In this document: positions 24,601 to 41,611 of the stretch, piece after piece
How positions within the stretch are numbered: the first letter of the stretch is position 1
Layout of the letters: the number at the start of each line of letters is the position of its first letter
Assembly (NCBI GenBank): GCA_964020155.1
Contig: OZ026550.1
Span: 2,274,852-2,338,851 of the forward strand
Length of the DNA: 64,000 bases
Direction: 5' to 3'
Source of the DNA: Chondrilla cf. caribensis
Taxonomy: Eukaryota; Porifera; Demospongiae; Chondrillida; Chondrillidae
Program-made: the position numbers and the translations under genes
The notes under the pieces: model-generated
Seen by the model: only the letters and a program-made list of their open reading frames with translations
Databases searched by the model: none
Told to the model about the DNA's origin: nothing

Positions 24601-24728
24601 ACGTGAGCGCATAATATACGTATATACATAGCCGCATACGTCTGCATACAGCTGTAGGTAAGCTATATATACTAACCTGTAAAATCATGCCATCGTATTT
24701 GAAAGGGGAGTTGTAACTGCTCGGCCAT
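18628..24728 (-). CDS. DUF7869-type transposon-like protein, 10 exons (694 aa)
   Basis: Exons on the minus strand: 24728-24677, 24288-23533, 21907-21807, 21720-21596, 20786-20617, 20497-20361, 20154-20056, 19914-19809, 19254-19031, 18942-18628; every phase agrees. The family is recognised by conserved words in order: a CC..RC segment, RFSKCDLC, CVIIDGMDQAKTNVP, YIFIDLHQWP, LYLQLDNCFKENKNR, FLPVGHTHEDIDQLFS, then a late W-rich part. I infer an RNase-H-like nuclease with acidic residues in IDGMDQ, QLDN and HEDID. Such genes are repetitive in invertebrate genomes and probably transposon-derived. The start at 24728 faces the ParB-like gene head to head. A GTAAGT donor just before the stop (18640-18645) leaves open a further 3' exon. 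All exons are open, so the gene is intact. Confidence 0.75.
19319..19613. mobile_element. MITE, relative of the element at 36301-36917
   Basis: The terminal inverted repeats share TCTAACAAGCTAGCC and an internal arm with AGCACAAA..ATTAGTT. The flanks CACAGTTACAG and CACAGGTACAG look like a target duplication of about 9-11 bases with one change. The arms resemble those of the Mutator-like element at 36301-36917. It lies in the intron between exons 8 and 9 of the DUF7869-type gene. Confidence 0.55.
22388..22862. mobile_element. MITE with about 30-bp terminal inverted repeats
   Basis: The left end reads CGGTACTTTCCATAGTAAAT onward to TTGGACGATGTCAGG. The right end reversed reads the same with three mismatches. 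Inside are many GGTCA/TGACC words in opposite orientations. It sits in the intron between exons 2 and 3 of the DUF7869-type gene. The target duplication is not clear, so no superfamily is assigned. Confidence 0.65.
23035..23390. mobile_element. hAT-type MITE with 8-bp target duplication
   Basis: The element starts TAGGGCTGGGA and ends TCCCAGCACTA, and both arms carry ATTAATCGATTAATC. It is flanked by an exact GTATATAT on both sides (23027-23034 and 23391-23398). An 8-base duplication and a T/CAGGG-TGGGA terminus are hallmarks of hAT elements. It is 356 bases long, non-coding, and lies in the same intron as the element at 22388-22862. Confidence 0.85.
24297..24497. repeat. direct duplication of about 100 bp
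   Basis: 24297-24395 and 24410-24497 are near copies beginning TTTTTTCACACTTATAATAT. They lie in intron 1 of the DUF7869-type gene. Confidence 0.7.
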
Positions 24729-24821
24729 TCCTCTTCAGTCTAGGAAGAAATACCTTGCCAACCTTACCTCCTGCTAAAAATGGCGGTTATACGGCGCGAA
24801 TCTATAATCTAGCGCGAACCA

Positions 24822-31281
<6,460 letters not shown>

Positions 31282-31482
31282 TTATTCAGTATATTTTACA
31301 ACAATATTTAACACTAATTTTATCTTTCAACAGTATTTATGTCTATTTATCACAATCACTGTACTTCAATAACATTCTCTGTTTATTTGAACTAAATACT
31401 GGCACATTCGTGTACTAAAGTTGATGTTATGGACAATTATTTATGAAATAATAGTTTTAACCTGCAATGTGCAAAAATTCCT

Positions 31483-31508
31483 AATAAATTGGGCAATAGT
31501 ACAATAAA
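31483..31508 (+). terminator. polyadenylation signals of the ParB-like gene
   Basis: AATAAA at 31483-31488 and 31503-31508, about 200 bases past the stop codon and only about 35 bases before homology to unit 1 resumes at 31541. Confidence 0.55.
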
Positions 31509-31627
31509 AAAGATTTTAACGGTTAACATCAGATCATGTTAATAGTAGACCATCATTAGTGGGAGGTTGAGTTCCATATGATATTATCATGTTCATTCAA
31601 TATTTATTACTTACTTCACTTTGTTAG

Positions 31628-33836
31628 GATAACTAACTTCAATTTCTTTGAAATTTGCGGGTTTACAAATCCTGGGAATTGCGTAAGTTGAGCATTTAAT
31701 TTTGATGCATGTGGTATACCAAGTCGGATTAAGCCAACAATTACACCACAATGACGTCTGGTGCCCAACAGTTTTGGCTATATTACACCTTCAGTGGACC
31801 ATTTGCCTGATGTGTAATATGTGCATACAGTGTACTGTGTCAGATCAAGCCTATATCCACAAAAAATACGACAATGATTTCTGCTTTAAAAATAATATTA
31901 TCATTATTATCGCCTATATTACACTTTCTATTTACATGACTACATTTGATAGTTTTTCAATATTGTTGGATAAAAATGGTGTCCATTCAAATTTGATCTA
32001 CAGCCTTACACGAATATACCACAAGTGATAACAAACGTTTCCGGAACCGTGGGTATTACCGCTCCCTCTGTCCCTATGTTTCCACGTTGTATTCGTAAAG
32101 CAGAAGAGTTTATCAGCATGCGAAAATGCAGCGCTGGATTGGACTTACGATCTACACACATTTTTGGGCAACCAGCATCATCCTGTGAGCTGCAGTTGCT
32201 ATATTCAAGGTTTTGCCAGTCTCAGAAATGCTTGAACAAATTTGTGGATCTGGTGTACATATGTCTCAATGAAACTGGACTGAATATATCAGACATCTCT
32301 GCGGTAATCAGTAGTATTTTCTTGTGTAATGTGCAAATATTTTGTATAGTATACGTAATTTTATACCTACTTCACTCATATTATGCATTATATTCATATC
32401 AATGCAATAATTATAATATATTAGATTGCTAAAACTGTGTTTCATTAGACATTACTTTTGCACCAGACTGAGTATATATCTGAATATTGTTTACCCTATA
32501 TCAACACCTTCAATTAGACGATAGACCAAGTCATTCTCTTCAACTCAAAGTTGTACTGTGCTAAGGATTCTAAACGTAAGGACTTTTGTGGAGTAATGTT
32601 CCCAGAGTTTTTCAACCCTTTGGGATAGGATAGGATAGGAAAGCTTATTTATCCTGGGGAGGCCTTTAGCCAGAGGCTACTATTCTAGGCACCCAGATTA
32701 ATCACAATACATAAAATAAAAGACTACAGTATAAAAGATTGATGATGATTGAAAGAATGATAATGTACAATGAGAATTAACATGCAACAAGAATATTTCT
32801 AGATGATTTTACATAACATTTCTAGCAATATTGGAGAAATGATGGAGTGATTGTGCTTCCCTAGCTGATGATGGTAGTGTTCTCCATATACTCGCGCCAG
32901 CAAAACTAAATGCCTTCTGTCCAGATGAAGTCTTTGTTTGAGGAAGGTTGATTAGAGAGCGTGTCCGAGTGTTATGGTGGTGTGTGGGAGAGTGGAAAAG
33001 AGACCTTTGAAACCGGTGAGTAAGAATATTATAGGGCAAAGGAATGAAAACAGGCCATTTATACCTCGTCCATAACAGGACAAACTGTTCATATACTGCA
33101 ATATAATAATTATATTAATAAGACACTGCTAATTTATATAATTGAGTTGTTTGTATGTTTCCATGCAAACCTATTCATATTTAGCGTAAACATTAATGTC
33201 TGTAGTGAAGTGGTTAATCGTCATTTACACAGCAATTTATTCCTTCATAGCCTCCATTCAATCTCACTTGTGCTATCCAAGAAGGCACTGGTTCATGTTC
33301 TTCTGATCAAGAATGTGTTGATGTGAGTATTGAGCATAGTTGTATCCTACATTTGCTTTTTGACTATTAGTTCATCAGTTCATTTTATGATTATAGTATA
33401 AAGAATATATTATATGATATGTAAATCTTTCATATAGGCTGTGAACAGTGCTGTTGATCACTACGGGTGCTGCTTGTCAAGGTTTCTGAAGATTAGTTTG
33501 AAGTATGTACTTGAACAGTATGTAGAGCTTGTTTAATTTACTATGTGGAGCATGTAACTCACAGCTACTGTGTGCAGCATACTATTCCATGTATTTTGAG
33601 CATCAACATGATGCTGAACCACTGACAGGTTACAGACATTGATGTAAGGCCTCTCCACATGCAGGGTGAATCCACAAGACCTTTATGAAAGATGTGGAGT
33701 CAACCCTCCTGACCCATGCCGTACCAAGCTGAAGGATGTATGTTGCTCATCAAACATAGCTCATCAGTTACCTCTTCAGTTCATTCAATTGTTATGTCTA
33801 ATTTTTTTTCTCAAACTCCAGCCAAGGAAAAATTGA
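31628..33836 (+). pseudogene. 3' half of the second Cys-rich gene copy (exons 5-11), broken
   Basis: Exons matching 5-11 of the intact gene lie at 31628-31682, 32004-32303, 32518-32622 plus 33010-33015 (exon 7, split), 33251-33322, 33438-33502, 33665-33737 and 33822-33836. Splice sites and frames are kept and the final PRKN-stop exon is identical in form. Exon 7 is interrupted by a LINE fragment. Exon 4 and everything upstream are separated by the 17.4-kb block. The near-perfect exon sequence shows that inactivation was recent relative to the duplication. Confidence 0.8.
32623..33003 (-). mobile_element. 5'-truncated non-LTR retrotransposon (LINE) inserted in exon 7
   Basis: The 381-base insert is flanked by the exact duplication CCTTTG (32617-32622 and 33004-33009). 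Read on the minus strand it encodes the last 65 or so residues of a LINE reverse-transcriptase ORF, with the typical ending pattern HHHNTRTRSLINLP..RTSSGQKAFSFAG..IWRTLP....S...F. It ends in a short tandem TCCTA repeat tail. This C-terminal motif and microsatellite tail suit the CR1/L2/Rex-like clades. It disrupts exon 7 of the Cys-rich pseudogene. Confidence 0.85.
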
Positions 33837-34426
33837 TAAGAGTCTACTGAACCTCAAGTCTTTCAAGACGTATTTGCTACACTATAACCAAACATCGCAT
33901 AGATAAACACTATAATATTCATTATAGACACTCACATTGATCTTCAGTCTACGTGAACTGATACAGAACTCATTGTATTATTGTAAATCATGCAAATTCA
34001 TTAATAATGACTTGGATGAAAATATTTAAGAAGTTTTTGCTTATATATAGTATGATAATAGAATATTATTATTATGTGTATATAATTATTGTATGTTCAC
34101 CCATGCACTTGATCACTTAGCAGATCTCCATGTGGTTTGTACCTGTACACACATACACTATATACTCAGATGGCAGCCGAAAATAGAATTACTTGACCTC
34201 AACTTCACCTCAATTTTGTATTCTATTACAGCTATATACCATCTTCGTAATTGGGTGATAACTACTAGCTACATATGCACAAAAACCCATAAGCACATAA
34301 CATACAATAAAACAAAGGAATTATTGATCCTATTACACACAATATCATAATGCATATAATAATATTATGTACATATTATACATTTGGGATTAAAGTTATG
34401 TATTATGTGTCTATTGATGTATAATG

Positions 34427-34785
34427 TGAACCATGTCGTTGATCACTACAAATGCTGCTTTGCAAGGTTTCTACAGATGAGTTTGAAATATGTACACACG
34501 AAAAAATGTACAGCTTCTGGTTACCATTATAATTATACAGTGGACCAATTCAAGTACTACTGCAATGTACTAGCGAATTGCAGTGTTCCACATAATACAT
34601 ATTCTGAACATGACACTTTGCGTATACAATGAATGTGGAACCACAGACATTACTCAAGTATTATATACTTCTCTATATTATATGCTGCATTGGTTATCTG
34701 CAGAGCATACATTTATGAACCATTATCTTGGCATGCGTGGAGTCAACCCTCCTGCATGATACCAAGCTGAAGGATGTACATTGTT
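34427..34785 (+). pseudogene. decayed third-module exons, second copy
   Basis: 34427-34495 resembles exon 9 of the Cys-rich gene (VVDHYKCCFARFLQMSLK) and is better preserved than the unit 1 equivalent. 34735-34785 resembles exon 10 with a deletion. They form the unit 2 counterpart of 5885-6230. Confidence 0.6.
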
Positions 34786-35310
34786 CATCCATCAGTGGGT
34801 TATTGCTATTGTCAATTCACTATTACTTCTATTCAATGACTGAATGACATATACCATATCATAGAGTGCAATAGGGATGACGCGAAAAAATTGTGTTATT
34901 ACATTGCTCATCCATTATCAGTCATTGGGTTATTGCTATAATATATTTTCAATTCACTATTATTTCTATGCATATACCATATCATTGAATGCGATAGCAC
35001 TCTATATGTAGGGATGACGCCAAAAAATTGTGGCCTATATTATATCACGCATACATTATTGATGCTACAGCAGAAATATTGAATGGAACTAATACAATGC
35101 ATAAAAGTTCTTCTCCAGTAGAAATGTATTCACATACAAACACCATTGTGGGTTAATAAGAATGCATAATCATTCTTCTCATATCATACAATGACATAAC
35201 ATTATAAGTTGCTCAAGTTGAATAATCATCATGTTATATAAGTAACTTGAAATTATGCGTTATGAATTTCCATAATTACTGTGACCAGCGTAAAGGGACT
35301 ATAACATTAT

Positions 35311-36183
35311 CTAATGCTTATCTGTGGCAAGTGGCAAAAGTGTGATAGCTTGGCTACAGCATACACAGCAACCCTTTTCATCCACACAAGATCTGATATA
35401 CTTGACACACAGCCTTGTGACCTCAGGGGGATAGGTGTCCAGGTTGGTTTGACAGAAGAAATTAAGTGCGTGTTGTGAATATTGAGAAGTGAAATCTTCT
35501 TCAACACAACGACTGAAGTCTGCCTGTCCTGGCAGTGTTACAGACTGAATGCTGCACTTCAGATCCATTATCTCAAGTTCATTGAGCAGACTGTCGGCAA
35601 ACTGCACACGAAAGTCAAATATTTCTGGCAAACTCCAAATGGGAATACGTTGCCCGGCGATCACCTCAACTCTACCAATTCCTTCTTTGCAAATCCCAAT
35701 AGCCTTGGAGAAAAGATCCTTCAAGTTTGGGAAAAAGTAATGAGAGTGAGTGATGAATACCAAGTCGAACTTCGGGAGTCCACTCGGGTCTACTTCCAAA
35801 AATCCTTCGTTGATGATGGTCGTTTTGTAGGGCAATTTCGACAGATTCTTCTCTGCTTCGTGACACGAATTTTCATTTATGTCTATTCCAACGAGGTGAA
35901 CTTTTCGGTGTGGAAATCTCTCAGACACTTTGGACAGAGCCTTGAAGTCGGATGTTCCGTCTCCACATCCAACGCTGCAGATGTTCAGTTCCTCTCCTGG
36001 TTCTTGATCGTCTAGCGTCTTACAAATCTTGTCACTGATGTAGGAGCAATAGCCGTCTACGTGATTACTAATGATTTCGCGATAAACACAATGTCCAGCG
36101 GAATAATCATGGCCTTTCAAACGTTGAATAGGGGGCTTGATAAGTGAACGTAACTGTTCCAACACCGAACCATCTGGATTCAT
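35311..36183 (-). CDS. HNMT-like SAM methyltransferase, type a
   Basis: Single-exon gene, 290 codons from the ATG at 36183 (MNPDGSVLEQ). An in-frame ATG at 36207 would add 8 residues, but both the intact paralogue at 39219-40082 and the truncated one at 41612-42471 start at MNPD. Motif I reads NICSVGCGDGT, the next acidic site is in LVGIDIN, and a later strand reads FDLVFITHSHYFF. The C-terminal half has the QADFSRCVEEDFTSQY segment shared by all copies and ends in a CC.CC cluster. It belongs with 39219-40082 and the two pseudogenes (type a), distinct from type b (8723-9604, 37513-38415). It is likely a cytosolic small-molecule N-methyltransferase; the substrate is not inferable. It is the unit 2 counterpart of the gene destroyed by the Penelope-like element in unit 1. 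Confidence 0.82.
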   Translation of the reverse strand: MNPDGSVLEQLRSLIKPPIQRLKGHDYSAGHCVYREIISNHVDGYCSYISDKICKTLDDQEPGEELNICSVGCGDGTSDFKALSKVSERFPHRKVHLVGIDINENSCHEAEKNLSKLPYKTTIINEGFLEVDPSGLPKFDLVFITHSHYFFPNLKDLFSKAIGICKEGIGRVEVIAGQRIPIWSLPEIFDFRVQFADSLLNELEIMDLKCSIQSVTLPGQADFSRCVEEDFTSQYSQHALNFFCQTNLDTYPPEVTRLCVKYIRSCVDEKGCCVCCSQAITLLPLATDKH

Positions 36184-36300
36184 AATATATCGAATAAAAC
36201 CCAACAAACAGTACCACGTACGATCATGGACTCGAGTCCAGCATGAGAGAAACGATTATAAGCGGGGAAAAGCGGAAAATACACCCACAATGTGGCGATT

Positions 36301-36917
36301 TAGTCTAGCTAGCTAGACCTAGTCTGGCCTGCTAGACCGTCCCAACTATGCGCCGAGGGCGAGAAAAGGGAAGGGACAGTCTAGCCCAAGTAGCGATTAG
36401 TTCACATCTGCCAATTAACAAATAGCACGTCTCGAGATCGCGCGGTTCACCATACACCTGTACGTGTTAGGAGGACCATAGATACTCTGATGCTCTGACC
36501 ATAGCCTATGCTCTAACTCCGGTTAGAGTATCTGTGGAAGGACAGAGGGAAGCAAGAAAATAATAGATCTAGTGTTGTTTTGTCGATTATGCAATGATTC
36601 TTCGTCGGAATATAGGTACGCTCAATTTGTATCGTTCATCGCGAACATCGATGTCTCTAACCACTCTGTGAACGCACAGCAGACAAAATACATTCGCAAA
36701 ACTATTTCATCTGTTTGTTCATCAGAAATAAAAGCGATGATACAACTAGGACTAATATGTTGGTTCTCATTCCTTCGTTGCCAAGATTCTTGACAGTAGC
36801 ATTTCATTGGTTGGTGGTCACGCACTCAGGTGTGAACTAATCGCTATTTGTGCTAGACCGTCCCTTCCCTTTTCCACCCCTCGGTGCCTCTTAGGGACGG
36901 TCTAGCTAGCTAGACTA
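36301..36917. mobile_element. Mutator-like MITE with about 110-bp TIRs
   Basis: Both ends begin TAGTCTAGCTAGCTAGACC and remain complementary for about 110 bases, including GAAAAGGGAAGGGAC and AGCGATTAGTTCACA. The flanks are TGTGGCGATT (36291-36300) and TGTGGCAATT (36918-36927), a 9-10-base target duplication with one change. Long TIRs and 9-10-base duplications point to the Mutator superfamily. There is no transposase in its 617 bases. Confidence 0.85.
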
Positions 36918-36978
36918 TGTGGCAATTCTGTGCGTGTATAATGTGTATAAACATGTGCATATTACATGAAGTCATGCT

Positions 36979-36979
36979 G

Positions 36980-37044
<65 letters not shown>

Positions 37045-37055
37045 ATGTGTGTGTG

Positions 37056-37121
<66 letters not shown>

Positions 37122-37122
37122 C
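36979..37122 (+). repeat. (TG)n microsatellite
   Basis: TG repeat of about 140 bases, interrupted by two CATG steps, between the type-a and type-b methyltransferases. The remaining spacer 37123-37512 shows no gene. Confidence 0.95.
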
Positions 37123-37512
37123 AGTGTCCTTTAGGATTAATCACTATAATTGAAGCGTTGTTGAATTTACTTGTTCAGTGAATTGTTCCTCAACTTAGTT
37201 CAATAATGATTCAGTACTACTTCATACTCAATGAAAAAGCATTTACTCCTGTCGTGTGTGTGTGTAAAACTATTCATGTATACACTTGCTGTATGTGTGT
37301 GTACATGCATATAATATGCTCAATTGTACACATGGCCTTTATTCAACCACCTCACGACAAAACCCGGAACAGATATATTTTTGCTGTACATGATGCACAC
37401 AATATAAAAAGAATATATAATAATATTATAATCTAAGAGCACATGCAATAAATAACACATGAATTTCTAAGGGACGCATCTGTTCATAATTCACTTCATC
37501 AGCTATCCAAGT

Positions 37513-38415
37513 TCAATTGCATCGCTCAACTGGTAGTGTTATGGCCATACCAGCACACTCGCAGCAACCCTTCTCATCCAGACAAGATCTGATATACTTG
37601 GCACACAGTGTTGTGACCTCAGGGGGATAGACGTTCAGATTTTGGTGAGAGAAGAAATCAAGTGCGTTACGTGCATATTGAGATTTGAAGTCTTCTTCGA
37701 TACAGCGACTGAAATCTGCCACTCCTGGAAGGTTGTGTGTGGTAAACTTCAACCCAATCATTTCCAACTCCTTGATTAGTTGGTGAGCAAAGTAAGTAAA
37801 TCTATTGAAAGGTTCTCCCAATCGCCAAAGAGGCGTGCATTTAGTAACAATCACCTCAATACTACCAGATTTTGGTTTAACAAGGTCTAAAGCTTTGGAA
37901 AATAGACGCTCAAAGTCGTCAACGAAATAATAATGGACATGTACCATCTGTACCACGTCGAATTTCGGCAGTGTACGCTGATCTACTTCCAAAATTCCTT
38001 CGTTGATGATGGTGGCACTGTAGGGCAAACTTGACAACTTCTTCTCCGCTTCGATGCACGAACTTCTATTTATGTCTATTCCGACGAAGTTGACTCTTCG
38101 GTGTGGAAATCTCTCGGACACTTGGGACAGAATCTTGAAGTCGGCTTCTCCGTCTCCACATCCAACGCTACAGACGTTCAGTTCTTCATCTGGTGCTACA
38201 TTTTCGAGTGCTCTACAAATCTTGTCACAGAGGTAGGCACAATAGCCGTCCACGGTACTTCTTGTGATCTCACGATAAACGCGATGACTTGCAGTATATG
38301 CTCTATCTTCCTCTGTGAATTCCTGCTGGTTATAAATCAGACTTCTTTTTCGATCCGCGAGAATTGACTGCAATTCTACCAACGCTGTAATATCGGTTCT
38401 GTTAGATGAATTCAT
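37513..38415 (-). CDS. HNMT-like SAM methyltransferase, type b
   Basis: Single-exon gene of 300 codons starting MNSSNRTDITALV. It is the close paralogue of 8723-9604, sharing motif I NVCSVGCGDGE, FVGIDIN, FDVVQMVHVHYY and the KGCCECAG tail, with most differences conservative. All SAM-binding motifs are kept and no frameshift is seen, so it should be active. The stop just upstream of its ATG defines the start and informs the choice for the other type-b gene. Its upstream region (38560-38650) resembles that of the other copy. Confidence 0.82.
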   Translation of the reverse strand: MNSSNRTDITALVELQSILADRKRSLIYNQQEFTEEDRAYTASHRVYREITRSTVDGYCAYLCDKICRALENVAPDEELNVCSVGCGDGEADFKILSQVSERFPHRRVNFVGIDINRSSCIEAEKKLSSLPYSATIINEGILEVDQRTLPKFDVVQMVHVHYYFVDDFERLFSKALDLVKPKSGSIEVIVTKCTPLWRLGEPFNRFTYFAHQLIKELEMIGLKFTTHNLPGVADFSRCIEEDFKSQYARNALDFFSHQNLNVYPPEVTTLCAKYIRSCLDEKGCCECAGMAITLPVERCN

Positions 38416-38650
38416 TTCAGAGCTTCATTTCTTTATCAAGGATCCAACCTATTCTTCCATCTTCGGTAGCTCATGGAGACACTTCACACATTCGGCTATG
38501 GTGTCATCATAACCATACAAAGGCTGTCTGTGGTTTGAGGAATGGGATCCAAATATTTATTACTTTGGTGGCCATGTGACACTTAGATGACGTCAAATGA
38601 CATCACAATCTAGCACAATGTTACGCATGTGTGAATCGCACAATGAATTA

Positions 38651-39218
38651 TTATATTATAGCAAAGTGCGGGCCTGTCTTTCTCCACTCTCAGCTGTCAG
38701 ACCGGAAGCTGATCTGAATTACTGGAACCTCTGCTTCCACCATGGCCAGTCATCATGGTCAGAAATCGAATGAGTTAGGGGTGTATATATATTAGCCATA
38801 GCTCCTGACACCGTGTGGCTATATACGAGTATACGTATATATCGTCACATGGTGTCAGGAGCTTTAGTGTATATAGTATAATATATATAGCGAGTACACA
38901 GTAGAGCGCACGACACTGAGTCTCTTAGTTAGAGCAATAATCACTCAGAGAATATGCCTGTCACTGGACTACAAGTAGACTATAGACTAACTATTACAAC
39001 AACAGCATACAGTATAAGTACAGCAACTCTCAATAGTAACGTGACATAATCTATTACTCCAGCACACATACACAGTGTAACTATTGCATAGCATGATATT
39101 GTGACAATGTCATGCCACAATGTGGAAACAGTAAGCATTCAGGGACTGTTGAGCCAGAATTGCATGACATACGTCAGAACATCTAAAACTCGGAAGCAGC
39201 TGTCGGATTATCTGATGA
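38651..39218. repeat. spacer with a 13-bp-arm hairpin
   Basis: AGCTCCTGACACC at 38800-38812 pairs perfectly with 38851-38863 around a 38-base loop. No gene is seen in this spacer. Confidence 0.6.
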
Positions 39219-40082
39219 TTATTTCTGAATAGGTGAAAGAGTGATAGCTTGGGTAGTTAAATTACAGCAACCTTTTTCATCTAGACAAGATTTGATATAC
39301 TTGATGCAAAGAGTTGTGACCTCTGGAGGATGGGTACCAAGGTTGGATTGAGAGAAGAAATTGAGTATGTGTTGCGAATATTGAGAAGTGAAATCTTCTT
39401 CAACACAACGATTGAAGTCTGCCTGTCCTGGCAGTGTTACAGACTGAATGCTGCACTTCAGATCCATTACCTCCAGTTCATTGAGCAGACTTTCAGCAGA
39501 ATGCGCACGAAAGTCAAATATTTCTGGCAGACTCCACAAAGGTGTACGCTGGTTAGTAATCAACTCTATTTCACCATTTTCTTCCCTGCAAATAGCAATA
39601 GCTTTAGTGAAAAGTGCCTTCAAGTTTGGGAAGTAGTAATGAGCTTGCGTGATGAATACCAAGTCGAACTTCGGGAGTCCACTCGGGTCTACTTCCAGAA
39701 ATCCTTCGTTGATGATGGTCGTTTTGTAGGGCAATTTTGACAGATTCTTCTCTGCTTCGTGGCATGAACTTTCATTTATGTCTATTCCAACGAGGTGGAC
39801 TTTTCGGTGTGGAAATCTCTCGGACACCTTAAACAGAATCTTGAAATCGGTTTCTCCGTCTCCACATCCAACGCTGCAGATGTTCAGTTCCTCTCCTGGT
39901 TCTTGATCGTCGAGCGTCTTACAAATCTTGTCACTGAGGTAGGAACAAAATCCATCTACGGTACTACTAGTGATTTCGCGATAAACACGATGTCCATCGA
40001 AATAATTATCGCCTTTCAAACGCTGAATAGGGGGCTTAAGAAGTGAACGTAACTCTTGTAACACCGAATCATCTGGATTCAT
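39219..40082 (-). CDS. HNMT-like SAM methyltransferase, type a
   Basis: Single-exon gene of 287 codons starting MNPDDSVLQEL. Residues 67-78 hold motif I (NICSVGCGDGET), D101 lies in LVGIDIN, and residues 137-149 hold FDLVFITQAHYYF. Like the others it ends with a PPEVT.LC.KYI.SC.DEKGCC segment. It keeps all motifs and is the last intact member of the cluster. Upstream (40083-40150) it shares a promoter segment with 35311-36183 and with the remnant at 7639-7770. Confidence 0.82.
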   Translation of the reverse strand: MNPDDSVLQELRSLLKPPIQRLKGDNYFDGHRVYREITSSTVDGFCSYLSDKICKTLDDQEPGEELNICSVGCGDGETDFKILFKVSERFPHRKVHLVGIDINESSCHEAEKNLSKLPYKTTIINEGFLEVDPSGLPKFDLVFITQAHYYFPNLKALFTKAIAICREENGEIELITNQRTPLWSLPEIFDFRAHSAESLLNELEVMDLKCSIQSVTLPGQADFNRCVEEDFTSQYSQHILNFFSQSNLGTHPPEVTTLCIKYIKSCLDEKGCCNLTTQAITLSPIQK

Positions 40083-40624
40083 AACTAACAGAACTTCGTC
40101 TCGGGCAGTTTGAAAGAAACGAATATAAGCCGGGAAAAACGGGAAACATCTACTCGTTATGTGTACGTGCGCGCACTGTCCCTATTATAATAGAATGTAT
40201 GTGTGTACCATTTTGCAGCATTAATTAGATACACTCACATGCACATGCACACAATGAAGCCCCTCATGCAAAACCATGCACTTTAATTTGTATACACGAA
40301 ATAATTTAGTCCATTACTGATAAAGCATTAATTATTATAATATTATTGCATTATGCATGGTAAAATTAATATCATATACTGTAATATAATATTATTGTCA
40401 TATAATGAAGGTAAAATACAGCAATAACGAATGAAATACAAAATTAATGAAAGATCTAATTTTAACCTGAATGCATATAGATATAAAATAAAATAATTTC
40501 CAAATCTGTTGCATAAAACATACTATAATATTATGAGGAAACATCCAGGGCTGTTGAAGAAGAAATACATGACACACTTCACAACACTATTAACTAGAAA
40601 GGTGGCATTAGATTGTCTGATGGT
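40083..40624. other. intergenic spacer, no gene seen
   Basis: After the first 70 bases of promoter homology the stretch is AT-rich non-coding DNA. Confidence 0.5.
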
Positions 40625-41206
40625 TACTTCTGGATAGGCGATAGTGTGATAGCTTGGGTAGAAAAATTACAGCAACCCTTCTCATCTAGACAAGATTGGA
40701 TATATTTGATGCACAGAGCTGTGACCTCTGGAGGTTGGATTGACAGAAGAAATTAAGTACGTATTGTGAATATTGAGAAGTGAAATCTTCTGCAACACAA
40801 CGACTGAAGTCTGCCTTCCCTGGCACAGTCACGGACTGAATGCTGGAATTCAGATTCATCATCTTGAGCTCCTTGAGCAGACTGTCTGTAAATTGCATGT
40901 CAAAGTCGAAAATTTCTGTCAAACACCACATAGGCGCACACCGGTCTGAAATCACCTCAATTTTACCATGCCCTTCTCTGGAGATGGCAATAGCCTTTGA
41001 GAAAAGTACCTTTAAGTTTGGGAAGTGATAAATGAGCATGAGTGATGAACACCAAGTCGAACTTCGGGAGTCCACTCTGATCTACTCCCAAAAATCCCTC
41101 GTTGATGATGGTCGTTTTGTAGGGCAATTTTGACAGATTATTATCTGCTTTGTGGCATGAACTTTCATTTATGTCTATTCCAAAGAAGTGAACTTTAGAA
41201 TAGTGC
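40625..41206 (-). pseudogene. truncated type-a methyltransferase pseudogene
   Basis: It matches the C-terminal two thirds of the type-a genes. The N-terminal part with SAM motif I is absent: homology ends near 41206, just inside the region encoding the HLVGIDIN strand. Frameshifts occur near 41040-41075 and at about 40735, where a deletion in the segment before the last helix joins GGAGG directly to TTGGATTG. It cannot encode a functional enzyme. Confidence 0.8.
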
Positions 41207-41611
41207 TCGAAATTTCTGGATTAGCAAACTAGACTTCACGCCTGCTCGGACTAAACCCGATGATGCACATATTATATAAAGATGTTTTCAAGCACTCCGT
41301 GGGCACCTTTTCTCCTTCTAATTATAAAGTCTGTCATAGATCTATTAAGCTACACAACGTTTAGCTATATGGTTGTTTCCATCTGTAATCATTACCTGAG
41401 TGGAGTTCTCTGTCATTATTTTATATAGTACATTGTACATGCATATGAATGCTTTATACCAGGTCTTGATCACACTTCTGAATCAATTAATGTGTCAATT
41501 GAATATTACCTCTGTACTGATTTTTGTGTCCCAAGTTACTGTTGTTAGGGTGCCCCCAAAATTAGCAATATATTTATTAACATGTCATGATCATAATTTG
41601 AAGGATCTATG
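41207..41611. other. intergenic spacer, no gene seen
   Basis: Non-coding spacer between two methyltransferase pseudogenes; nothing recognisable. Confidence 0.5.
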
